Shown: positions 7,176 through 13,732 of the stretch, piece after piece
Layout of the letters: every line of letters begins with the position of its first letter
Position numbering within the stretch: position 1 is the first letter of the stretch
From: CAYWKS01 sp964458935
Lineage (GTDB): Bacteria > Planctomycetota > Phycisphaerae > Phycisphaerales > Zrk34
DNA length: 25,904 bases
Reading direction: 5' to 3'
Assembly: GCA_964458935.1 (NCBI GenBank)
Contig: CAYWKS010000037.1
Location: forward strand, 1-25,904
Position numbers and translations under genes: made by a program
Notes under the pieces: generated by a model
Told to the model about the DNA's origin: nothing
The model's database searches: none
What the model saw: the letters and a program-made list of their open reading frames with translations, nothing else

Positions 7176-7936
7176 GACGGGTCCCCCTTGAGGAAGCGGT
7201 GGACCGGGCCCGCGGGCGGATCGTCGAACAGCGCCTGGGCGGCACCCCGCGCCGCGATCCGCCCGTCGATCATCACGACCAGTTCCGCCCCGTCGTCCCG
7301 CGCTTCGTCCAGACGATGCGTCGCCATCAGCACCGTCAGGTCACGCCGCTGCTGGATCGCGCGGATCGTCTGGATCAACTGCTCGGCCGACCGCACGTCC
7401 AGCGCGGCGGTGGGCTCGTCGAGCAACAGGATGGCCGGCTCGGTGACCAGGGCGCGGGCGAGGCCGATCCGCTGCCGCTGACCCACGCTCAACTGATCCT
7501 CGTGCCGATCGAGCAGCGATCCGTCGAGACCGACCAGCGCCAGGATCGCCTCGCCATCCACCGCCCCGGGTTTGCCGGGTCCGCCCCACTGCAACGGCAG
7601 CCGCAGGTTCTCGCGGACCGTCCGGTCCAGCAGGGTCGGTTCCTGGAAGACCATCGCCACCCGCTGCCGCAGCTCCCGCACATCCCACCGCTCGATCGCC
7701 CGCCCGAACACCTCGATCCGGCCGGATGAGGCGGGGTCCATGCGGTTGATCAGCCGCAGCAGCGTGCTCTTGCCCGACCCGCTGGGCCCGACGAGGTTGA
7801 CCCACGCCCCGCGGCCGACCGCGAGGTCCACGCCGTCGAGCAGGCGAGCCGGCCCGTCCTCGCCGCCGGCCGTGCGGATCACCCGCTCCATCACCACCGC
7901 GTGTTGGCTCGCCCTGTCGGCCATCTGCCCGGCCAT
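7172..7936 (-). CDS. fetA: ABC transporter ATPase, FetA-like partner of FetB
   Basis: This is a 254-residue ATP-binding subunit. Walker A is GPSGSGKST (residues 50-58), the Q-loop glutamine is Gln98 in FQEP, the signature is LSVGQ (149-153), Walker B is ILLLDEP (169-175), and the switch histidine is His207. No membrane helix is present. The four-base overlap with the downstream permease gene shows the two form one transporter. The start could also be the in-frame ATG at 7924 or the later one at residue 16, since no strong ribosome binding site decides. It is divergent from the M48 protease gene, sharing a 76-base promoter region. Confidence 0.9.
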   Translation of the reverse strand: MAGQMADRASQHAVVMERVIRTAGGEDGPARLLDGVDLAVGRGAWVNLVGPSGSGKSTLLRLINRMDPASSGRIEVFGRAIERWDVRELRQRVAMVFQEPTLLDRTVRENLRLPLQWGGPGKPGAVDGEAILALVGLDGSLLDRHEDQLSVGQRQRIGLARALVTEPAILLLDEPTAALDVRSAEQLIQTIRAIQQRRDLTVLMATHRLDEARDDGAELVVMIDGRIAARGAAQALFDDPPAGPVHRFLKGDPS

Positions 7937-7951
7937 CTTACCGGCGACGAC

Positions 7952-7980
7952 CCGACAAGGCGGCGTCGGCGTAGTATGAT
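7952..7980 (+). promoter_or_regulatory. Probable sigma-70-type promoter of the M48 protease gene
   Basis: CCGACA (7952-7957) and TATGAT (7975-7980) are separated by exactly 17 bases and match the -35 and -10 consensus at four and five of six positions. Transcription would begin near 7987, giving a leader of about 26 bases that contains the GAGG ribosome binding site of the gene at 8013. It lies in the 76-base divergent gap with fetA. Confidence 0.5.
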
Positions 7981-8012
7981 CAGGCGGCCCCGGCCATCAA
8001 GAGGATTCCACG

Positions 8013-8927
8013 ATGCGACGACACGCATTACATCGATGGGCGGCCGCGCTCGGCCTGGCGGCCGCGGCGCTCGCCCCGCTCGGCGGTTGCACCACTAACC
8101 CCGCCACCGGCGAGAAGTACTGGAACACACTCAGCCGCGAGCAGGAGATCAGCATCGGCGAGGAGCAGTCGCCCGAGCTGATCAGGCAGTACGACGGACT
8201 CATCCCCGACCAGCACGTCCGCGACTATGTCGCCGAGATCGGCCATCGCCTCGCCGCCCTCAGCGAATACGCCGATCTGCCCTGGGAGTTCCACGCCCTG
8301 AACAGCGAGGTCATCAACGCCTTCGCCCTGCCCGGCGGGAAGGTGTTCATCACGCGTGGCCTGATGAGCAAGATGACCAACGAGGCCCAGCTCGCCGGCG
8401 TGCTCGGCCACGAGATCGGCCACGTCACCGCGCAGCACATGGACCAGCGCTACCGCGACGCCATCATCGCGGGTGTGATCGCCACGGGCGTGGGCATCGC
8501 CACCAGGGATGCCGAGAGCGATGCGGTCCGCTACGGCGCCCCCGCCGGCACCGCCGTCGCCACCATGCTGGTTACCCGCAAGTTCAGCCGCAACCAGGAG
8601 AGCCAGGCCGACCTGCTCGGATTGCGGTACATGACGCGAGCCGGCTACGACCCGCAGGCCTTGCTCGGGGTCATGACGATCCTCGGTGAGGCCGGCGGCG
8701 GCGGCGGCATCGAGTGGCTCCAGACCCATCCGCTGCCGGCGACCCGCTACGACGATATCCGGCAGCTCATCGATGAGCAGTACGCGCATACCCGCAACAA
8801 TCCCGCGTACGAGTTGCACGCCGATCGGTTCGAGGCCAGCGTCCTCGATCGCCTGGACGATCTGCCGGCCCCGGACGGCACGCAACAGCTCCCGCGCGGG
8901 TCCGCGATGCGGGGTTGTTGCCCGTGA
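8013..8927 (+). CDS. M48-family metalloprotease, lipoprotein
   Basis: The 304-residue product carries a lipoprotein signal: MRRHALHRW, a hydrophobic core, then LGGC with Cys26 as lipid anchor. The protease domain has the zinc motif HEIGH (His133, Glu134, His137) and the downstream third ligand Glu196 in NQESQAD. Between them is a hydrophobic, glycine-rich segment (residues 150-188). The layout matches periplasmic M48 proteases such as BepA and LoiP that maintain outer-membrane quality, but the tetratricopeptide repeats of BepA are absent. The tail (residues 285-304) is low-complexity and ends with GCCP. A GAGG ribosome binding site lies upstream of the ATG. The neighbouring gene is a SurA/PpiD-like protein, so both may serve envelope protein handling. 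Confidence 0.93.
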   Translation: MRRHALHRWAAALGLAAAALAPLGGCTTNPATGEKYWNTLSREQEISIGEEQSPELIRQYDGLIPDQHVRDYVAEIGHRLAALSEYADLPWEFHALNSEVINAFALPGGKVFITRGLMSKMTNEAQLAGVLGHEIGHVTAQHMDQRYRDAIIAGVIATGVGIATRDAESDAVRYGAPAGTAVATMLVTRKFSRNQESQADLLGLRYMTRAGYDPQALLGVMTILGEAGGGGGIEWLQTHPLPATRYDDIRQLIDEQYAHTRNNPAYELHADRFEASVLDRLDDLPAPDGTQQLPRGSAMRGCCP

Positions 8928-8964
8928 TCGGCCGTCATTGATCATTACCCGCAAATGGGCGATA

Positions 8965-9002
8965 CTCCAGGGCTCGCACACGGACACGGAACGCCCCTGG
9001 AG
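8965..9002 (+). promoter_or_regulatory. Hairpin that would mask the ribosome binding site of the downstream gene
   Basis: CTCCAGGG (8965-8972) and CCCTGGAG (8995-9002) are a perfect 8-base inverted repeat with a 22-base loop. The last four bases, GGAG (8999-9002), are the only plausible ribosome binding site for the ATG at 9012. When folded, the site is paired and translation should be lowered. Confidence 0.45.
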
Positions 9003-9011
9003 CCTCGGGCC

Positions 9012-10967
9012 ATGGCCTTTACCTTCTTTCGTAAGTACAACAAGTGGATCCTGGCGATCGGCGGATCGCTGCTGATGGTGATCTTCCTGCTGCCGGCGGC
9101 GGGCAATCGCAGCCAGCGCCAGGCCGCCAACCCCACGCTCGGCACGGTCGGCGATCGCGAGATCGACGCCGAGGCCCAGCGGCAGGCCGACGCCCAACTG
9201 CAACTGCTGTCGATGCTGAGGCGGGAGATCGCCGCGACCCTGCCGCAGGACCAGGACCGCGCGATGGTCTGGCTGCTGGCGGGCATCGAGGCCGACCAGA
9301 ACGGCATCGATGCGAGCATGGCCGAAGCCGGGCAACTGCTCGACCAACTGCAGCTCCCGCCGCAGGCCATGGCGCAGGTGCTCGACCGCTTCCAGACCAC
9401 CGAAGCCGGGGTGCAGCGGGCCCTGCAGCACTGGCTGAAGTACCAGCGGCTGCTGCGGCTGCTGCAGATGCCGATGCGTATCAGCGAGCCGGAGATCCGC
9501 CACTTCGCCAAGACCACGCGATCGACCGTGAACGTGGATGTGGTTTCCGTACCCGCCTCGCACCTGCTGGACGACGCCCCGCCGCCATCGGACGACGAGA
9601 TCCGCAGCCACTTCCAGCAGTACAAGGACGTCCTGCCGGGCATCGAGCAGCCGTTCGGGTTCGGCTATCGCCTGCCGGCGCGGGTGAAGATCGAGTGGAT
9701 CGCCCTGCCGCTGACGATGATCCGCGACTCCATCCGCGTGGACGACGTGGAGGCCAACCGCTATTACCTGGACCATCCCGAGCAGTTCGTGCCCGGCGGA
9801 CCGTTCGACCCCGAGCGGAGCGACCCCAACGCCCACGCCGACGCCGATCCCAACGAACCGCTGCCGTTCGACCTGGTGCGCTCGTACCTGATGGACCGGC
9901 TGTCCACGCAGCAGGCACGCCAGAAGCAGGAGCAGGCGATTCGCTTCATCCGGGCGGAGCTGGAGCGGCCGCTGCGGGAATATCCCCGCGACCCCAACAC
10001 CGGCTTCCTGATGATCCCCGCCGACGCGGAGCTTCCGTCGCTGGCATCGGCGGCGCAGAGCGTGGCGGCGAACGCGGAGTTCGGCTTTGAGCCGCGGGTC
10101 GTGGGCGTGGACGGCTGGACCGCCATCACCGATCTGTCCGACCGCGAGGGCCTGGGCCAGTCGTTCCTGCTGCTGGGCGGCGATGGCCAGCGGGGCATCC
10201 CCACGCCGCAGTACGTCGCCAGCGTGCACGAGTTGAGCCCCGGTGAAGACAACCCGCTGCGTGGGGCGAACCTGCAGGTGGGCCTGCCGTCGCAGGCGGT
10301 GGTGGACAGCCAGGGCACGCGTTACATCTTCCGCCTCCGTGCCGCGGAGGCGAGCCGGCCCCCGCGCGACCTGGCGACGGTTCAGGGCGAAGTCGTGGCG
10401 GACCTGACCCGGCTCAAGGCCTACGAACTGGTCCAGGGCCGCGCCGACGGCTATGCGGCCAAGGCGGCCGAAGACGGCATGGCGGCGCTGGCGGCGACGC
10501 TGGGCGAGGACTTCACTGTCGAGAGCCTGCCGCCGTTCCCCCGCCGCCAGATGACGCGCGGGCAGCAGGGCGGCATCCCACAACTGGTCGTGCCCCTCCT
10601 GCCGGTCGTCGGCCAGTCCGAGCCGTTTGTCGACGGCGTGTTCGACCTCGCCCAGGCGATCGGGCCCGAGGGCGACGCGGTCGCGGTGCCGGCGAGCGAT
10701 CGCACCGGCTCGATCGCCGTCGATCCGGCGATGGCCGTGCACATCGTGCAGATCACCGACTACCAGCCGATCCATGCCGAGCAGTACGTCAGCAACCGTC
10801 AGACATTCATGCAGCAGGTGCTGCTGACCGACATCCTCGACCTCAACCGCCAGGTTGCCAATCCGTTCACGTATGAGCAGATCGCCGAGCGGGTCGGGTT
10901 CCAGCGGGCCGAGGGCGAGGCGTCGGAGGACGACCAGGCCGACGCCAACGCCCCGGCCGCGTCATGA
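9012..10967 (+). CDS. Membrane-anchored SurA/PpiD-like protein
   Basis: The start ATG at 9012 (651 residues) fits because it gives MAFTFFRKYNKWILAIGGSL, a basic start and one membrane helix (residues 12-30), and has GGAG nine bases upstream. The frame is open from 8955 but those 19 residues lack a ribosome binding site. After the anchor comes GTVGDREIDAEAQRQADAQL, the usual beginning of a SurA N-terminal chaperone domain, then long helical stretches with many Gln, Leu and Arg. This is the architecture of PpiD-like periplasmic folding factors. I could not find a clear parvulin isomerase motif, so enzymatic activity is doubtful. The tail is acidic (residues 635-651). It follows the M48 protease by 84 bases and may be co-transcribed with it. 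Confidence 0.72.
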   Translation: MAFTFFRKYNKWILAIGGSLLMVIFLLPAAGNRSQRQAANPTLGTVGDREIDAEAQRQADAQLQLLSMLRREIAATLPQDQDRAMVWLLAGIEADQNGIDASMAEAGQLLDQLQLPPQAMAQVLDRFQTTEAGVQRALQHWLKYQRLLRLLQMPMRISEPEIRHFAKTTRSTVNVDVVSVPASHLLDDAPPPSDDEIRSHFQQYKDVLPGIEQPFGFGYRLPARVKIEWIALPLTMIRDSIRVDDVEANRYYLDHPEQFVPGGPFDPERSDPNAHADADPNEPLPFDLVRSYLMDRLSTQQARQKQEQAIRFIRAELERPLREYPRDPNTGFLMIPADAELPSLASAAQSVAANAEFGFEPRVVGVDGWTAITDLSDREGLGQSFLLLGGDGQRGIPTPQYVASVHELSPGEDNPLRGANLQVGLPSQAVVDSQGTRYIFRLRAAEASRPPRDLATVQGEVVADLTRLKAYELVQGRADGYAAKAAEDGMAALAATLGEDFTVESLPPFPRRQMTRGQQGGIPQLVVPLLPVVGQSEPFVDGVFDLAQAIGPEGDAVAVPASDRTGSIAVDPAMAVHIVQITDYQPIHAEQYVSNRQTFMQQVLLTDILDLNRQVANPFTYEQIAERVGFQRAEGEASEDDQADANAPAAS

Positions 10968-10989
10968 CGTCCCCGCCGGGGCGGGCGGT

Positions 10990-11340
10990 TCAGCCGACCG
11001 TGGACCCGGCGGGCGCCGCCCGCATCGGCGTCAGCAGCACCACGTCCTTGACCTGCTCCTGATCCATCGCGCTGGCCGCCAGCAGCATGCCGTTCGATTC
11101 CTCGCCGCGGATCTGCCGTGGCTCGAGGTTGGCCACCACCACGATCTGCTTGCCCACCAGGTCCGCCGGGTCGTAATGCGCCCGCACGCCGGCGCAGATC
11201 TGCCGCCGGCCCAGCTCCTCGCCCAGGTCGATCTGCAGCTTCAGCAGCCGGTCGGCGTTGGGGTGCGGCTCGGCCTCCACCACCGTCGCCACACGCAGGT
11301 CGAGTTTCATGAAGTCGTCGAATGCAATGGGGTCTTTCAT
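10990..11340 (-). CDS. Stand-alone tRNA-binding domain protein (CsaA / MetRS C-terminal type)
   Basis: The 116-residue product is a single OB-fold tRNA-binding domain. The family pattern is clear: FDDFMKLDLRVATVVEAEPHPNADRLLKLQIDLG at residues 7-40 (shown here as KLDLRV and HPNADRLLKL), then RQICAGVRAHY, VVVANLEPRQIRGEESNGMLLAA and PAGSTV at the end. Such domains occur fused to the C-terminus of methionyl-tRNA synthetase and also alone as CsaA or a synthetase beta subunit. Which of these this is cannot be read; no synthetase gene is nearby. The start ATG at 11340 agrees with family starts. It is divergent from the sulfatase gene and convergent with the SurA/PpiD-like gene, 22 bases away. Confidence 0.88.
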   Translation of the reverse strand: MKDPIAFDDFMKLDLRVATVVEAEPHPNADRLLKLQIDLGEELGRRQICAGVRAHYDPADLVGKQIVVVANLEPRQIRGEESNGMLLAASAMDQEQVKDVVLLTPMRAAPAGSTVG

Positions 11341-11417
11341 GGCGATCTTTCGTTGATCCGTTGTTGCGTCTGCCCGCGTGGCGTGCGCTTGCACACCGGC
11401 CGGCATGATACGTCCGA

Positions 11418-11440
11418 GTTGACGGGTTGACGAGTTGACA
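11418..11440 (+). repeat. Three GTTGAC repeats at 8-base spacing in the sulfatase upstream region
   Basis: GTTGAC occurs at 11418-11423, 11426-11431 and 11434-11439, each eight bases after the last. The third copy reads TTGACA, a perfect -35 element, at 11435-11440. No good -10 lies 16-18 bases downstream. The array is in the 132-base divergent gap between the tRNA-binding gene and the sulfatase, 33 bases before the sulfatase ATG. Confidence 0.45.
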
Positions 11441-11472
11441 TAGACTCCAAGGGCCCCGCAGATACGGAGTCG

Positions 11473-13140
11473 ATGGGCGTGGCATCGTGGCCGAACATCC
11501 TGTGGCTCAGCTTCGAGGACACCAGCCCGCGGTTCGGGTGCTACGGCGATCCGATCGCGCAGACGCCGCACGTCGATCGCCTCGCCGCCGAGGGGTGCGT
11601 GTATCCGAACCTGTTCGCGACCGTGCCGGTCTGCGCGCCCAATCGTTTCAGCATCATCACGGGCCTGTACCCGGTGTCGGCCGGCGCGATGCACCATCGC
11701 ACGCACCGAACGCAGGAGTCGATGCCGGAGCTGGCCACGCCCTATCACGCTGTCGCCCCGCACTACGCCCGGTGCATCCCTGAATACCTGCGGCGCGTCG
11801 GGTATTACTGCACGAACAACGTCAAGACCGATTACCAGTTCGCGCAACCGCCCAGCGCGTGGGACCGTTGCGAGCGGGGCGCGCACTGGCGTGATCGGCC
11901 CGACCCCGACCAGCCGTTCTTCGCGGTGTTCAATCTCGACGCCACGCACGAGTCGGGCCAGTGGCCGAGCAAGGGCGGCGAGCCGCGGACCGATCCGGGC
12001 ACCGTGACGCTGCCGCCCTACCTGCCGGATACGCCCGCGTGCCGCAAGGCGCTCGCCCGGCAGTACGACCACATCGCCGACAACGACGCGATCGTCGGGC
12101 AAGTGCTGGCGGAACTGGAGGCAGACGGCCTGGCGGAGGACACGGCCGTGTTCATCTGGTCGGATCACGGCGAGGGCCTGCCGCGCGGCAAGCGGTGGCT
12201 GTACGACTCGGGGACGCGCGTGCCCCTGATCGTGCGCTGGCCCGGCGAGATCGAGCCGGGCACGATCGACCGGCGCATGGTCAGTTCGATCGACCTGGGG
12301 CCGACCGTGCTGTCGATGTGCGGCTTGGAGGTCCCTTGGCATCTTCAGGGGATGCCGTTTGTCGGCCCCGAGGCGCGTGAGCGGGAGTACTGCTACTCGA
12401 CGCGCGACCGGCTCGACACGGCGTACGACATGTGCCGGTCGGTGCGTGATCGGCGCTACCGTTACATCCGCAACCTGACGCCGCACGTGCCGCGGATGCA
12501 CTGGGTGCCCTACCGCAATCGCCACCCGGTTCAACAGGAGGTCTGGAAGCGGTACATCGCCGGGACGCTGGAAGGCCCGCAGCGCTGGTTCGCCGCGTCT
12601 TCCCGGCCGGTCGAGGAACTGTACGACTGTGAGGCCGACCCGCACGAGATCCACAACCTCGCGGACGACCCGGCGTACGCGGACGTCATCGAGCGACTGA
12701 GCGAGTCGCTGGACGACTGGCGCGACGAGGTCGGCGACATGGGTGAGGTCGACGAGGCGATCATCCGGCAGCGGTTCTGGCCCAACGGCGAGCAGCCCGT
12801 GACCGGGCGGGTGATCTTCATCCCGATCGGCGGCGAGCACACGGGCGTGACGGCCACGACCGGGGAGGTGGCGTACGTGCCGACCAGCGACCGGCACACC
12901 GCGGTCAAAGAGGTGGCCACGTCCGAGATGCAGGTGGTCGGGCCGATGGTCGTTCAGTTGCACACGCCGACGCAGGGCGGGTCGATCGTGTACACGCTCG
13001 AGTCGGGCGACGACCCGCACTGGCGGCTGTACGTCGAGCCGATCCGGCTCGAGGCCGGCACGCACACGATCCGCGCCCGAGCCTGCCGCATCGGCTACGC
13101 CGACAGCGACGAGCGGTCGGCCACATTCATCGTGACGTGA
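11473..13140 (+). CDS. Sulfatase with chitobiase-like C-terminal domain, no signal peptide
   Basis: Residues 1-440 are a sulfatase of the alkaline-phosphatase fold, which hydrolyses sulfate esters or N-sulfates. The metal-site start is NILWLSFED (residues 8-16). The active-site motif is CAPNR (Cys54 to Arg58): it keeps the C-x-P-x-R core needed for conversion of Cys54 to formylglycine but has Asn in place of the usual Ser. SDHGEGLPRGKRW (230-242) supplies further metal and substrate residues. The last 85 residues, with VYTLESGDDP and LEAGTHTIRARA, look like the beta-sandwich domain found at the end of chitobiases and many planctomycete sulfatases. Unlike most of them, no signal peptide is visible. 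Start: the ATG has GGAG only three bases away; the GTG at 11479 would give better spacing and loses two residues. Substrate unknown. Confidence 0.9.
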   Translation: MGVASWPNILWLSFEDTSPRFGCYGDPIAQTPHVDRLAAEGCVYPNLFATVPVCAPNRFSIITGLYPVSAGAMHHRTHRTQESMPELATPYHAVAPHYARCIPEYLRRVGYYCTNNVKTDYQFAQPPSAWDRCERGAHWRDRPDPDQPFFAVFNLDATHESGQWPSKGGEPRTDPGTVTLPPYLPDTPACRKALARQYDHIADNDAIVGQVLAELEADGLAEDTAVFIWSDHGEGLPRGKRWLYDSGTRVPLIVRWPGEIEPGTIDRRMVSSIDLGPTVLSMCGLEVPWHLQGMPFVGPEAREREYCYSTRDRLDTAYDMCRSVRDRRYRYIRNLTPHVPRMHWVPYRNRHPVQQEVWKRYIAGTLEGPQRWFAASSRPVEELYDCEADPHEIHNLADDPAYADVIERLSESLDDWRDEVGDMGEVDEAIIRQRFWPNGEQPVTGRVIFIPIGGEHTGVTATTGEVAYVPTSDRHTAVKEVATSEMQVVGPMVVQLHTPTQGGSIVYTLESGDDPHWRLYVEPIRLEAGTHTIRARACRIGYADSDERSATFIVT

Positions 13141-13323
13141 TCGGCCGACGGCCGGGCGGCCGGGCGGCGACGCGGTTTGCAGTAGAGCCAACGCGGGTCC
13201 GTGTTGAGAACGACGGGCCGGTGCGCGCCGAGGGTTCGCGTGTCCGCCCAGGGGGGTCCCCCCGCGTGTCCGGGCGAAGCTAACCTGTTGACGACAAGCG
13301 GCTTGCGCGCTTGATGCGGGCGT

Positions 13324-13345
13324 GTCCGCCCCTGACCGGGCGGAC
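13324..13345. terminator. GC-rich hairpin, possible sulfatase terminator
   Basis: GTCCGCCC (13324-13331) and GGGCGGAC (13338-13345) form a perfect 8-base stem with a 6-base loop. There is no T-run on either side, and it lies 184 bases beyond the sulfatase stop codon, so it may be a factor-assisted terminator or a structural element of the repeat region. Confidence 0.3.
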
Positions 13346-13564
13346 GGGCCCGCAGGCGGTCGCGTGATCGGGATGGCGGATCGGATGGCGCGGCGTCGGG
13401 TCGGCATGAGGCGGCCTCCATAGATGGGCGGCGGGCTGCAACCTGGCGCACGCGGCCGTCGCCGGCGGCGCCGCGGCGCTGCGTTGCGCTTGTGTTGGCA
13501 TGGGCTTACAAAAACTTGCCGCGTTCGGCGATCCGGGCGGATCGTGCTGTCGGGCGTTGCGCAG

Positions 13565-13610
13565 CACGCCGTCGCGGGCCGGGCACGCCGTCGCGGGCCG
13601 GGCACGCCGA
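13565..13610. repeat. Tandem repeat of a 19-base unit, about 2.4 copies
   Basis: The unit CACGCCGTCGCGGGCCGGG is present at 13565-13583 and again, identical, at 13584-13602; a third partial copy CACGCCG follows at 13603-13609. The repeat lies in the noncoding region upstream of trpB2. Confidence 0.85.
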
Positions 13611-13666
13611 CCGCGATGCGTGCACTCCGCCGAGGTCTGAAACGGCGGTTGGGGGCATGACCGGGC

Positions 13667-13696
13667 TTGGCTGGTTGGCGATGGTGGGCTTACACT
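13667..13696 (+). promoter_or_regulatory. Possible promoter of trpB2
   Basis: TTGGCT (13667-13672) and TACACT (13691-13696) are 18 bases apart, each matching consensus at four of six positions. Transcription would start near 13703, with the GGAGG ribosome binding site at 13723-13727 following. The -10 lies within the second copy of the TGGGCTTACA repeat. Confidence 0.35.
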
Positions 13697-13732
13697 GTCG
13701 GTCCCACCCCCCTTCTCGTCTCGGAGGTAGTC

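Larger units (their letters stand above)
13141..13732. other. Long intergenic region with repeats, no convincing gene
   Basis: None of the open frames here has a protein-like composition; they are dominated by Arg, Pro, Gly and Ala as expected from translating GC-rich noncoding DNA. The stretch holds three copies of GCGTGTCCG (13238-13246, 13264-13272, 13320-13328), a G6-T-C6 tract at 13251-13263, an 8-base hairpin (13324-13345), a 19-base tandem repeat (13565-13610), and a 10-base direct repeat TGGGCTTACA at 13501-13510 and 13685-13694. I see no tRNA and no known riboswitch. Confidence 0.6.

Noticed and set aside
8028..10775. Minus-strand open frame of 915 codons opposite the M48 and SurA/PpiD-like genes
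   Set aside because: It spans two clear plus-strand genes and has the Arg/His/Gln-rich composition of antisense GC-rich coding DNA.
1594..13284. Shared string GGTTAGCTT at 1594-1602 (plus) and 13276-13284 (minus)
   Set aside because: Nine bases, two copies only, with no further flanking similarity; consistent with chance.
13228..13300. Possible tRNA near GGGTTCGCG in the trpB2 upstream region
   Set aside because: No acceptor, D or anticodon stems can be formed around the T-loop-like string.
11341..13605. Upstream extension of the tRNA-binding protein frame on the minus strand
   Set aside because: Only the last 116 codons resemble a protein family; the rest is antisense to the sulfatase, and the ATG at 11340 gives the family-typical start.
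13616..13660. Tiny basic frame MRALRRGLKRRLGA before trpB2
   Set aside because: Fourteen codons, no ribosome binding site, composition explained by GC-rich sequence.
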